From the NCBI GenBank assembly GCA_014380625.1, contig JACMJL010000258.1:1-46086 (forward strand): a stretch of DNA of 46,086 bases. Reading direction: 5' to 3'. A program made the translations under genes and the position numbers. The stretch is from Clostridiaceae bacterium (GTDB lineage: Bacteria; Bacillota; Clostridia; Clostridiales; Clostridiaceae). Under the pieces are notes generated by a model, which worked only from the letters and a program-made list of their open reading frames with translations, did no database searches and had not been told where the DNA came from. The stretch's first letter is position 1. Every line of letters begins with the position of its first letter. Below, piece after piece: positions 8,613 to 16,845 of this stretch.

Positions 8613-9083
8613 ATGACCAAGGAAGAAATACTCAGTAGTACTTTTGACAAAGTCACTGAACGTCATAACATAATAAATAGCTTAGCAGAAACATCCTTCA
8701 TTTCAGAACACAATGTTTTAGAGGTTCATTGTATTGATTTAATAGATAAAATTGAAGAGGCCAATGTTACAAAGTTAGCCAAAGCCTTTCGTATGACTAG
8801 AGGGGCAATTAGTAAAATTGCCAAAAGGCTTATAAAAGCTGGTGCCATAGAAATCTACCAAAAGCCAGAAAACAAAAAAGAAATCTATTATAAATTAACA
8901 GAACTTGGAAGAACTATTTATTTAAAGCACGAAGAACTGCACAAAAATAGAATTAATAGGGATAGCCTACTTTTTAGCCAATTAGGAGAAGATGAAAAAG
9001 ATTCACTTATAAAAATTTTCGAGAAAATTGACATGAATCTAAAATATGAGCTAGAGAAGATGGGTATTAAGGATAACCTATGA
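8613..9083 (+). CDS. MarR-family transcriptional repressor
   Basis: This 156-residue protein has the MarR winged helix-turn-helix in the middle (about 45-115). The segment NVTKLAKAFRMTRGAISKIAKRLIKAGAIE is the recognition helix region, and KKEIYYKLTELGR is the wing. MarR dimers usually bind palindromes in their own promoter and release on binding a small aromatic or oxidant ligand. The promoter here carries matching inverted repeats. The gene starts after GGGAGGG and is followed 31 bp later by a hydrolase gene, its likely regulated partner. Confidence 0.9.
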   Translation: MTKEEILSSTFDKVTERHNIINSLAETSFISEHNVLEVHCIDLIDKIEEANVTKLAKAFRMTRGAISKIAKRLIKAGAIEIYQKPENKKEIYYKLTELGRTIYLKHEELHKNRINRDSLLFSQLGEDEKDSLIKIFEKIDMNLKYELEKMGIKDNL

Positions 9084-9114
9084 TTTATAACAAAATGCTT
9101 AAGGAGGAAACTTT

Positions 9115-10014
9115 ATGGAAAGTATTCAAAGTAAGTTATTTAAAGTCCTGTTTCGAGTGGTTAGAATAAATAAAATGTGGAAATTAACTGGTAACAAATT
9201 AAAAAAACATATAGACAAAAAACAATTATCTGATAATTATGAACCGTCTAAAAAAATCCAAAGTAGATATAATATTTGTAAAAAACAGATAAATGGTAAT
9301 TGTTATTATGTAATGAAACCATTAAAGGTTACGGGAGAAAAACATATTCTTTATCTTCACGGAGGAGGATTTGTATATGAAATTATGAGCCCTCATTGGG
9401 AGTTTCTGGTGAAGCTCATAGATGCGTTACAGTGTACAATAACAGTACCTATTTACCCTTTGGCACCAAAACATCAATGCCAAGAAGTTTTTGACATGAT
9501 TGTTCCTATATATCAGGAAATTATTTCTGCCACAAAATATGAAGATACTATAATTATGGGGGATTCTGCAGGTGGAGGAATGAGTCTTTCTTTAGCACAA
9601 TTGTTAAAAGAAAAAGGAATTCCACAACCAGGAAACATAATATTAATTTCCCCAACTTTAGATATGTCTTTCAGCAATCCTAAAATACAAGAGTTAGAGA
9701 GATTTGACCCAATATCTGCAGTGCCTGCGTTAATTGATATCATCAAGTGGTACGGCGGAGATAAGGATGCAAAACATCATTTAATTAGTCCTATATTTGG
9801 TAATCTTGAGGGACTAGGTAAAATCAGTTTATTCATCGGCACTCATGATATATTGTACCCCGATACTAAAAAGTTAAAAACAATGGCAGATGAAAAAGGG
9901 ATAGCTTTAGACTATTATGAATATCCTCTTATGATACATGTTTGGCCTTTGTTCTTCTTTCCTGAATCAAAGAAGGCAACAGAAGAGATTATTGAAATTA
10001 TAAGGACATCCTAA
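9115..10014 (+). CDS. Alpha/beta hydrolase, hormone-sensitive-lipase-type esterase
   Basis: This 299-residue cytoplasmic protein carries the HSL-family signatures. HGGGF at 82-86 forms the oxyanion hole, the nucleophile is Ser151 in GDSAGGG, and the acid and base are probably Asp245 (GTHDILYPD) and His275 (MIHVWPLF). All three catalytic residues are present. Family members cleave short-chain carboxylic esters. It starts at an ATG behind AAGGAGG and is cotranscribed with the MarR gene, so it may detoxify an ester that is the MarR ligand; that link is inference. The substrate cannot be read from the sequence. Confidence 0.88.
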   Translation: MESIQSKLFKVLFRVVRINKMWKLTGNKLKKHIDKKQLSDNYEPSKKIQSRYNICKKQINGNCYYVMKPLKVTGEKHILYLHGGGFVYEIMSPHWEFLVKLIDALQCTITVPIYPLAPKHQCQEVFDMIVPIYQEIISATKYEDTIIMGDSAGGGMSLSLAQLLKEKGIPQPGNIILISPTLDMSFSNPKIQELERFDPISAVPALIDIIKWYGGDKDAKHHLISPIFGNLEGLGKISLFIGTHDILYPDTKKLKTMADEKGIALDYYEYPLMIHVWPLFFFPESKKATEEIIEIIRTS

Positions 10015-10036
10015 TAAGCTTGTTATAGTATTTTCA

Positions 10037-10045
10037 TGTTATAAT
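10037..10045 (+). promoter_or_regulatory. Extended -10 promoter for the DegV gene
   Basis: TGTTATAAT is a perfect extended -10 element (TGnTATAAT) 39 bp before the DegV start. A TTGTTA is 14 bp upstream, which is too close for a normal -35, so the extended -10 probably carries the promoter. Confidence 0.5.
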
Positions 10046-10083
10046 GGAGGATGAAATAATTTGATAATTAAGGGGACAGAGTT

Positions 10084-10941
10084 ATGGGTGTAAAAATTTT
10101 AACTGATAGTACAAGTTATATTGATAAACAGGTTACAACGGAATTAGATATAATAACAGTATCTTTAAATGTTATCTTCGGAAATGAGAGTTTTAGAGAA
10201 GTTGATTTAGATAACAATAATTTTTATGAAATGATGGATATAAAGGGAATTCCTACATCTTCACAGCCATCTATTGATGAACTTTATTCTAAAATGAAAG
10301 AGGTGGTGGAACAAGGAGATGATCTTCTTTGTATATTTTTATCCTCTGATATGAGTGGTACTTATTCAACTGCTCATATTGCTAAAGATATGATTTTAGA
10401 GCATTATAACAATGCCAATATAGAAATTTTAGACTCGCGTTCTAATTGTATGCAACTTGGTTTTGCTGTTATTGTTGCTGCAAGAGCTGCTATGGAAGGG
10501 AAGACTTTAGAAAAAGTGATAGAGCTGGCTAAAGATAATATAAGAAGAAGTAGATTTTTATTTATTCCAGATAATCTAAAATATTTAAAAAAGGGTGGAA
10601 GAATAGGAGCTGCAAATGCATTAATTGGTAATTTTCTTAAAATAATTCCCATTCTTACTGTAGAAAATGGAGTAACTACAATATTAACAAAGGTTAGAAC
10701 AAAGAAAAAAGCTGTAATAAACATGGTGGATACAATGCTTGCGGATATCGAGGAGTACGGATTAAGTGAAATTGTGGTACATCATATAAATTGTTATGAA
10801 GAAGCTAGGGAATTAGCTAATAGTATTGGTGAAAAGCTAAATATAGAGATCAGTATTTGCGCTTTAGGTCCAGTAATTGGATTACATGTTGGTCCTGGAA
10901 CAGTTGCAATAGCTTATTATACTGAAAAAAATATGAGGTAG
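10084..10941 (+). CDS. DegV family fatty-acid-binding protein
   Basis: This 285-residue protein matches the DegV family end to end. It starts KILTDSTSYI, has the TSQPS motif near residue 60, the LSSDMSGTY region near 95-103, and the later GRIGAANALIGNFLKIIPIL segment. Family members bind a single fatty acid, and some act as FakB subunits that present fatty acid to the FakA kinase for phospholipid synthesis. No FakA is in the window. The gene has its own extended -10 promoter and appears monocistronic. Which fatty acid it binds is unknown. Confidence 0.93.
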   Translation: MGVKILTDSTSYIDKQVTTELDIITVSLNVIFGNESFREVDLDNNNFYEMMDIKGIPTSSQPSIDELYSKMKEVVEQGDDLLCIFLSSDMSGTYSTAHIAKDMILEHYNNANIEILDSRSNCMQLGFAVIVAARAAMEGKTLEKVIELAKDNIRRSRFLFIPDNLKYLKKGGRIGAANALIGNFLKIIPILTVENGVTTILTKVRTKKKAVINMVDTMLADIEEYGLSEIVVHHINCYEEARELANSIGEKLNIEISICALGPVIGLHVGPGTVAIAYYTEKNMR

Positions 10942-11032
10942 TGGGAAGTAAAATATACTTAATATATTTTAGGTTGAGTATTTGTAATTTTACGCAATAA
11001 TGTATACTATTTAACTATTTTATTTTAATGAA

Positions 11033-11061
11033 TTGACTTAGTTATTAATATGTACTAAAAT
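11033..11061 (+). promoter_or_regulatory. Promoter for the GH127-like gene
   Basis: TTGACT (11033-11038) and TAAAAT (11056-11061) are 17 bp apart. The transcript would have a leader of roughly 135 nt with small hairpins (GATAG/CTATC near 11140-11160). I recognise no riboswitch class in this leader. Confidence 0.5.
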
Positions 11062-11202
11062 TGCAATTACCTCATTATTGTAAAATAATATAACTTATTG
11101 AACAATATGTAATTACATAAATGTATTTATAGTTGCAGCGATAGATAAGGTTTTCTATCATAGTAGAACTGGTTCAAATAATAAAAAATGGAGGGAGAGA
11201 TT

Positions 11203-14200
11203 ATGAAAGTAAAAAGACTTTTAAGTGGATTCCTAACACCTCTACTAATTTCAACAACTGTGTTGCAGGGAGCAATTCCAACAACAGTAAGTGCTGCATC
11301 TATCAACTATGTATCTAACCGTGCTCCTTTGGTAAACACCAGGTTTATTACACTTCCTTTAGGCAGTGTAAATGCAAACGGCTGGCTCTTAACTCAACTA
11401 CAACTTCAAAGGGATGGACTTACAGGAAATTCCGAAGCTATTTATCCGGAATTAGGAAGTAATTCAGCTTGGCTAGGTGGTAATGCTCCTGATTCAGACT
11501 GGGAACGTCCGGCCTACTATGTAAAAGGTCTTGTTTCACTTGCTTATACACTTAATGATGCAGGATTAAAACAAAAGGCTCAGAAATGGATAGACTGGTC
11601 TTTAAAGAGCCAAAAGGCTGATGGGAGTTTTGGACCAAGTACCAACAATGATTGGTGGCCAAGAATGCCAATGCTAAATGCAATTATGGATTATTATGAA
11701 GCAACAAATGATTCTAGGGTGATCCCCTTTATGACTAATTACTTCCACTATGAGGCAAATAATTTAGGCAACAGACCATTGAGCAGTTGGGGAAGTGCAA
11801 GAGCAGCGGATAATGTAGACGCTATATTATGGCTTTATAATAGAACAGGAGATTCCTTTCTGCTTAACTTAACAGATTCTATAAAAAATCAAGTTTACAA
11901 CTATAGTGAAATATTTACTAACAATACTTTTTTAACAAGTTTTCCTCAAGATTTTATGCCTAAGCATAATGTAAACGTTTCGGAAGCCTACAAGTACCCT
12001 CCTGTATTTTATCAGAGGACTAATAGTGCAGTGGACAGAGATGCCTTTATGGCTGGTTACAATAATCTTTATCCCTACCATACACAAATAACTGGTATGA
12101 ACTCCGGAACAGAGTTTCTTTCAGGAAATTCATCCACACAAGGGGTGGAACTTTGTTCAACAGTTGAAAGAATGTTATGTGATGAGATTGCAACAAGAAT
12201 TCTTGGAGATGCAAGGATAGGAGATCAGTTAGAAAAAATTGCCTTTAATCAATTACCTGGAGCATTAGATGAGAATATTCACCAACTTCAATACTATACA
12301 CTTCCTAATCAGGTACAAAGTATTATCGGAGGAAATGGATATGCCCAGGATTATGGCAACGGAGTTGTACCAGGACCATATTCAGGCTACCCTTGTTGTT
12401 GCTTCAACCTGCATATGGGCTGGCCCAAATATGTACAGAATAGCTGGATGGGTACAGTAGATAATGGCTTAGCCGTAACAGCATATGGACCTACAAAAGT
12501 AAATGCAAAGGTGGGTAATGGTGTTAATGTTTCATTTACGGAAGCTACAAATTATCCTTTTGAAGAGCAAATGAGATTTACTTTTAATGCATCACAAACT
12601 GTTGCCTTCCCATTGGAATTAAGAATTCCTACATGGTGTTCGAAGCCTGTGGTTAAAGTAAATGGTATAATACAGAGTGGCGTGGCCCCAGGTACCTATT
12701 ATAAAATAAACAGAACCTGGAATAATGGGGATGTAGTAACTCTTGATGTACCAATGTCTATAAAAACATCTACATGGACAAATAACTCAGTTGGTATAGA
12801 AAGAGGGCCATTAGTATACTCACTTAAGGTAGGTGAAAGTTGGGTAAAGGCAAATAACTATAACTTCAATAATACAGACTTTAGTGAATACCAGGTTCAT
12901 CCCACCACAGCATGGAATTATGGATTAAATATAGATAGAAATAATCCCGAAGCTTCCATAACTGTTCAAAAGGGAGTTATGCCTACTAACCCATTTATCC
13001 CAGCAACAACACCAGTAACACTTAAAGTTAATGCACAACAAATACCAGCCTGGGGACTTGATATAAATGGGATTCACGCCTCAGAACCTCCTGTAAGTCC
13101 TGTGGCATCCTCCCAGCCAGTACAACAAGTTACATTAATACCTTTCGGAGCAGAAAGATTAAGAGTAACTTATCTTCCTGTAATAGGAAAACCCTCAGGG
13201 CCTAGTACATCCTTTGCTGACAACTTTCCTACAAATGGACCTAATAAATGGGTAAACTTTGGGGGTGGCTGGCAACAACAAAATGGCAAGTACTATTCTG
13301 AGTCCTATAACATAGGCGGAGTAAAATCAGTAGCAACAACAACTAACTTTTCTGATTTCACCTATGAAGTAAATGTCAATATACAAAATGGTGGAACGGA
13401 AGCCGGTGAGATATTTAGAGTATCAAACCCTGCAAATGGTGCGAATGCATACAATGGCTATTATGCAGGAATAAGTACTAATGGACAGGTAGTACTGGGT
13501 AAGTCAAGTAATAATTGGACACAACTTGGCAGCACCGCAATGCAAATAAACATTGGAAAAGCCTATCATATGAAGGTGATTACAAAGGGTTCAAATATAC
13601 AAGTTTTTGTTGAGGATATGATTACACCAAAAATTAATGTGAATGATTCATCCTATACCTCAGGTTCAATAGGCTTAAGGCAATACTGTGGTTCAGGTAC
13701 AGGAGACCCTAGCGGACAGACTGTTATCTTTGATAGTGTAACTGTAACAACAGTAGCTACTCCATATTTTATGATGATAAATAAAAATAGTGGCAAGGCG
13801 CTAGACCTAATTGCAGGAGATACCTCAAATGGAGCAAGAATCAACCAGTGGACCTATGATTATAATGGTGGAAACCAAAGATGGTCTATTTTACCAGTGG
13901 AAAATGGACACTTTAAGATTATTTCCTATGTGAATGGAAAAGCAATGTGTATTGCAGATGCTTCATTAAATGACGGAGCTCAGCTTCATAACTGGGATTA
14001 TACAGGAGTAGGCACAGACCAGCAGTGGGATTTTATAGAGGCAGGAAATGGATGGTATAAGATAAAGAATGTTTACAGTGGCAAAATTCTGGAGGTATTA
14101 AATGCAGCTACCACAAATGATGCAAAGGTTCAGCAGGGGGCAGATAATGGGTCAGCATCTCAACTGTGGCGTCTGCAACCTTGGGGAGATTATAATATTA

Positions 14201-14613
14201 AAGCTGATTCAGGTAAATACCTATGCATTCAGAATAAAGGTTCAACCAATGGCAGTAAAATAATACAATACGATTATGAGGATAACCCTTGGTTTAAATG
14301 GAGATTTGAAAATGTAGGTGATGGTTGGTCTAAGGTATCAAGTTTAAATGCACTTACACGTGTTATATCTGTGAGCAATGGCTCTACAACACCGGGTGCC
14401 TATCTGCATTTATGGGATTATAACACCTCTAATATAGGGGATCAAAAGGTGAGAATAGTACCTCGAACCGATGGGAAATTTAAGTTCTTCTTTGCACATG
14501 ACGGACAGTCCTTTGATATTCCCGGGGGTCAGACAGGTAATAATATACCTGTTGAACAGAATACTCCAAACCAGGTTTCCTGGCAGGAGTTCACACTTGA
14601 AAGAGTACAATAA
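11203..14613 (+). CDS. Secreted GH127-like beta-L-arabinofuranosidase with ricin-type lectin repeats
   Basis: I choose the ATG at 11203 (1136 residues) because GGAGGGAGA ends 4 bp before it; an ATG at 11188 overlaps that site. Positions here count from 11188. A signal peptide (6-36) ends in TTVSAA. Residues about 40-660 are a GH127/DUF1680-type (alpha/alpha)6 glycosidase: Glu321-Leu-Cys323 and the triple Cys403-405 in YPCCCFN correspond to the Glu and Cys residues that bind zinc and act as nucleophile in HypBA1-type enzymes. Residues about 670-855 are a concanavalin-like beta-sandwich. Residues about 860-1141 are ricin B-type repeats with QxW-like motifs (NQRW, DQQW, SQLW). The enzyme would trim arabinose from plant polymers outside the cell; other beta-linked sugars are possible. 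Confidence 0.85.
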   Translation: MKVKRLLSGFLTPLLISTTVLQGAIPTTVSAASINYVSNRAPLVNTRFITLPLGSVNANGWLLTQLQLQRDGLTGNSEAIYPELGSNSAWLGGNAPDSDWERPAYYVKGLVSLAYTLNDAGLKQKAQKWIDWSLKSQKADGSFGPSTNNDWWPRMPMLNAIMDYYEATNDSRVIPFMTNYFHYEANNLGNRPLSSWGSARAADNVDAILWLYNRTGDSFLLNLTDSIKNQVYNYSEIFTNNTFLTSFPQDFMPKHNVNVSEAYKYPPVFYQRTNSAVDRDAFMAGYNNLYPYHTQITGMNSGTEFLSGNSSTQGVELCSTVERMLCDEIATRILGDARIGDQLEKIAFNQLPGALDENIHQLQYYTLPNQVQSIIGGNGYAQDYGNGVVPGPYSGYPCCCFNLHMGWPKYVQNSWMGTVDNGLAVTAYGPTKVNAKVGNGVNVSFTEATNYPFEEQMRFTFNASQTVAFPLELRIPTWCSKPVVKVNGIIQSGVAPGTYYKINRTWNNGDVVTLDVPMSIKTSTWTNNSVGIERGPLVYSLKVGESWVKANNYNFNNTDFSEYQVHPTTAWNYGLNIDRNNPEASITVQKGVMPTNPFIPATTPVTLKVNAQQIPAWGLDINGIHASEPPVSPVASSQPVQQVTLIPFGAERLRVTYLPVIGKPSGPSTSFADNFPTNGPNKWVNFGGGWQQQNGKYYSESYNIGGVKSVATTTNFSDFTYEVNVNIQNGGTEAGEIFRVSNPANGANAYNGYYAGISTNGQVVLGKSSNNWTQLGSTAMQINIGKAYHMKVITKGSNIQVFVEDMITPKINVNDSSYTSGSIGLRQYCGSGTGDPSGQTVIFDSVTVTTVATPYFMMINKNSGKALDLIAGDTSNGARINQWTYDYNGGNQRWSILPVENGHFKIISYVNGKAMCIADASLNDGAQLHNWDYTGVGTDQQWDFIEAGNGWYKIKNVYSGKILEVLNAATTNDAKVQQGADNGSASQLWRLQPWGDYNIKADSGKYLCIQNKGSTNGSKIIQYDYEDNPWFKWRFENVGDGWSKVSSLNALTRVISVSNGSTTPGAYLHLWDYNTSNIGDQKVRIVPRTDGKFKFFFAHDGQSFDIPGGQTGNNIPVEQNTPNQVSWQEFTLERVQ

Positions 14614-14632
14614 AGCTTTTTTATTAAAAAGT

Positions 14633-14694
14633 AATTGAAAATGGGATGCCTCAGGATGATTTTATAATTATCTTGAGACAGCCCATTTTCAATT
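14633..14694 (+). terminator. Terminator of the GH127-like gene
   Basis: AATTGAAAATGGG (14633-14645) pairs with CCCATTTTCAATT (14682-14694), and an inner stem CTCAGGAT/ATCTTGAG extends it. The flanks are A/T-rich on both sides. Confidence 0.8.
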
Positions 14695-14759
14695 ATTTTA
14701 ATTTATAATATAGGTGTAACATTTTAGCAATTGCAACGTTATATAGTTGAAAGAAGGTG

Positions 14760-14906
14760 ATGTGGCTGGATATTGAAGAAATTTATGAAAATATTAAAAC
14801 TCAACTATATATTTATATCTATAGACTGTCTGGAGATAAATATATTACGGAAGAAATACTTCAAGAAACCTTTTATAAAGCACTAGAGCAAAAAATAAAT
14901 TTATAA
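14760..14906 (+). pseudogene. ECF sigma factor fragment (region 2 only)
   Basis: A 48-codon frame starts at an ATG behind GAAGGTG and contains LYIYIYRLSGDKYITEEILQ and ETFYKALEQ, the region 2 core-binding and -10 recognition helices of extracytoplasmic-function sigma factors. It ends at a TAA before region 3 and region 4, so it cannot work as a normal sigma factor (about 160-190 residues). An anti-sigma C-terminal piece follows at once. The pair looks like a sigma/anti-sigma operon that lost its middle. Confidence 0.65.
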
Positions 14907-14946
14907 TAAAGATAGGTGCTATTGTTTTTTCTTCAGTAATAAGTTA

Positions 14947-15399
14947 ATGAGTTTAAAGAATATGAGTGACTTGTTAAAACAATATGATATTAATATATTA
15001 TGGATGGCAGTGGAATGTGGAGAGGAAAAAACAAAACCTAAAGATATTTCAGGTTTAAATCAATATATTCTTTGGGGTATACCAGGAAAGCCTTTTATTA
15101 AGAATTCTATAGATTCATCCTTAGCTAAGGGTGATTATGAGCAATATGAAAATCAGATAATGAATGAATTAAAATGGCTTAATGAAAATAAAAACATTAT
15201 AATTCCAGATAAGGATTTATTAAAACAAAATGGCATTGATAATTCAGTGAATACTAAAGCAGACTATGTACTGAAAAATGGTATAAAAATATATGGAGTG
15301 CAAATAACTGGTCCAACAAAAGAGTTGCTGAAACTTCAGAAAGAAAACTTTATTAGGTTTGAAGAAGTGAAAGATATTGGGTTCTGGTTTTGGCATTAA
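14947..15399 (+). pseudogene. Anti-sigma factor C-terminal domain, truncated
   Basis: This 150-codon frame resembles the extracytoplasmic C-terminal domain of ECF anti-sigma regulators (Sigma_reg_C type). It has the typical segments ILWMAVECGEE, ILWGIPGKPF, NELKWLNENK and a C-terminal GVQITGPTKELLKL. It lacks the N-terminal sigma-binding domain and membrane helix. Just upstream, in a different frame (14909-14944), the sequence reads KIGAIVFSSVIS, which looks like the lost membrane helix before a frameshift and TAA at 14945-14947. No good ribosome binding site precedes 14947. I read it as the remainder of an anti-sigma gene whose 5' part was deleted; a still-translated orphan is possible. Confidence 0.55.
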
Positions 15400-15503
15400 T
15401 TTATTTTCTTTAATTTTATAGCAATCAAAAGTATTGAGGTCCGATATTCTGAGCAGACTAAAGGTTAAGGTTTATTTTAGAGACTTAAGGGGGAATAAAA
15501 TTA

Positions 15504-16148
15504 ATGTTTTATACATTGGCAATAGTTTTGAAGGAACCAATTCTATTGAGCATGATTTCTGCAACTGCAATTATAACGGGTTCAATACTTGGAGCCACCT
15601 GTAGCTGGATTGTCACAAAAAAGTCCTTAATTAAAAATGAAGAGATACAAACTAAACTAGCAAAAGAAACAAGGGAGTTTCAAGATCATAAAGAAGTTGA
15701 AATTGTTAAGGATAATGCAGCAATTATTCGTTTAGATATTTGTACGGTTTTGTTTCAGAGTATTAAAACCCTAAGGATTTCAGGTGATCAAAGAGAAAAG
15801 CTATATACAATACCTATGAATCATGATTATTCTAGAGCAGTTGCTTCCTTACAAAAAAACTTTGAACTAAGAGAGTTAAGTTATATATATCAACTCTATG
15901 GAATTATTGAAAAATTAAATTACGACATTAAAAATTTAAAATATTTCAATGAGGAGGATTATAAACTTATTATTAGGGATTATGAGATCTTGCTTCAAAG
16001 TCTATATGGAGATAATTATAAAGAAATATTAAAATTAAATATTAAAGACATAAGTTATGAGGAACTCTGGAACAATGAATATATAAAGATCGGGTATAAG
16101 AATGTATTAGGTAAACTTAATAAAGTTTGTGACTTAGGAAGTTTGTGA
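15504..16148 (+). CDS. Hypothetical protein with N-terminal membrane helix and coiled coil
   Basis: This 214-residue protein is not recognised. It has one membrane segment at about residues 13-36 (LSMISATAIITGSILGATCS within it), followed by a charged helical stretch likely to form a coiled coil (about 38-70) and a helical cytoplasmic domain. The start follows AAGGGGG with suitable spacing. Its last codons and stop lie in a 16-bp tandem duplication (16123-16154), so the C-terminus may have been altered recently. It sits between fragment genes and has no obvious operon partner. A membrane-anchored signalling or phage-defence accessory role cannot be supported. Confidence 0.6.
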   Translation: MFYTLAIVLKEPILLSMISATAIITGSILGATCSWIVTKKSLIKNEEIQTKLAKETREFQDHKEVEIVKDNAAIIRLDICTVLFQSIKTLRISGDQREKLYTIPMNHDYSRAVASLQKNFELRELSYIYQLYGIIEKLNYDIKNLKYFNEEDYKLIIRDYEILLQSLYGDNYKEILKLNIKDISYEELWNNEYIKIGYKNVLGKLNKVCDLGSL

Positions 16149-16154
16149 CTTAGG
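16123..16154. repeat. 16-bp perfect tandem duplication at a stop codon
   Basis: AAGTTTGTGACTTAGG occurs twice head to tail (16123-16138 and 16139-16154). The duplication covers the last codons and the TGA stop of the hypothetical gene. It looks like a replication-slippage or repair scar. Confidence 0.9.
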
Positions 16155-16217
16155 AAGTTTAATACCATAATTGAATTTACAACTCCATTACATTCTTCAT
16201 TTATTGTATATGTTATA

Positions 16218-16319
16218 ATGGGGGCGGATGATTATATAGTCAAGCCTTTTGAAACTGTGGAACTACTGGCACGAATTGAAGCGGTGCTTCGCCGTACTCA
16301 CAAAGAGCTATGGAGTTGA
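16218..16319 (+). pseudogene. Response regulator receiver-domain fragment
   Basis: About 34 codons read MGADDYIVKPFETVELLARI and then EAVLRRTHKE before a TGA. This is the end of an OmpR-type receiver domain: the conserved Lys of KPF and the alpha-5 helix that links to a DNA-binding domain. The phosphorylated Asp part and the DNA-binding domain are both missing, so it is a gene remnant. Codon use here is more GC-rich than in the flanks (CTGGCACGA, GCGGTGCTTCGCCGT), suggesting a different origin. Confidence 0.7.
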
Positions 16320-16375
16320 TTTTAAGGGTTATACCGCTCAAACAAGTTTTTCAAGAAACTCTGTCCCAAACTCTT

Positions 16376-16671
16376 ATGCATGGTGCAATGACTAGTGCAG
16401 GTTTATTTGATGTTGATTTTGATTATGCACATATGGATAAAAATTTGAATCTAAAAGACCCAGCATGGACGGAAAAGGCAGAGAAGGATGTATCCGACTT
16501 ACTACCAGAAAATGTTTTAATAAAAGTAGTAAAGTAATATCATCAATACCAGAAGCAGGTGTCCTAGTATTATGCCAAGTTTCAAATGGCTCAGCATATG
16601 CTTTTCCCAAATGGTTACGACGGAAGTTTGGATAGTGATGCTGGTAAAACCGGTGGATTAGGTTAAAAAAT
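16376..16671 (+). pseudogene. Unrecognised decayed coding remnants
   Basis: Two consecutive protein-like pieces lie here. One frame ending at 16537 reads MHGAMTSAGLFDVDFDYAHM and then a charged tail ending ENVLIKVVK; an ATG at 16310 is in the same frame but overlaps the receiver fragment and lacks a good ribosome binding site. After a stop, another frame reads YYAKFQMAQHMLFPNGYDGS and ends at a TAA near 16666. The composition looks like former coding sequence, but I do not recognise the family, and neither piece has a convincing start. They may belong to one frameshifted gene. Confidence 0.3.
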
Positions 16672-16693
16672 AGATCTTATTTAACTAGATTAA

Positions 16694-16722
16694 TTGACAA
16701 ATCAAAAGGGTTATTGTAAAAT
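16694..16722 (+). promoter_or_regulatory. Promoter for the AraC/EamA unit
   Basis: TTGACA (16694-16699) and TAAAAT (16717-16722) with 17-bp spacing. A short leader with hairpins and a terminator follows before the AraC gene. Confidence 0.7.
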
Positions 16723-16734
16723 TTACCTATATTT

Positions 16735-16806
16735 AGTGAGTGTATCTAACCTACACGTAGATTAACTCTATAGAGTCACTTTTTTAGTGATTCTGTAGAG
16801 CTTTTT
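16735..16806 (+). promoter_or_regulatory. Leader with alternative hairpins and intrinsic terminator (attenuator candidate)
   Basis: Right after the promoter the RNA can form GTGTA (16740-16744) with TACAC (16752-16756), or ATCTA (16744-16748) with TAGAT (16758-16762); the two overlap and exclude each other. Then CTCTATAGAGTCACT (16766-16780) pairs with AGTGATTCTGTAGAG (16786-16800), followed by CTTTTT, a terminator about 45 bp before the AraC start. AGTGA at 16735-16739 could compete for TCACT of the terminator. The layout suits transcription attenuation. I recognise no known riboswitch class. Confidence 0.55.
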
Positions 16807-16845
16807 CATTTAAATATATTTATAATTGCCATGAAAGGAGTTTGT

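Noticed and set aside
10404..10724. 106-codon minus-strand frame inside the DegV gene
   Set aside because: It is hydrophobic antisense of a conserved coding region, with no start context.
11140..11187. c-di-GMP or other riboswitch in the leader of the GH127-like gene
   Set aside because: Small hairpins are present, but the conserved blocks of the c-di-GMP and other common classes are missing.
16310..16537. 75-codon frame as an intact small gene
   Set aside because: Its first part overlaps the receiver-domain fragment in another frame, the ribosome binding site is poor, and the surroundings are decayed; it is kept only as an unrecognised remnant.
16740..16762. H-type pseudoknot from GTGT/ACAC plus ATCTA/TAGAT in the AraC leader
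   Set aside because: The connecting loops would be 0 and 1 nt, too short to cross the helices. The two stems are more likely alternatives.
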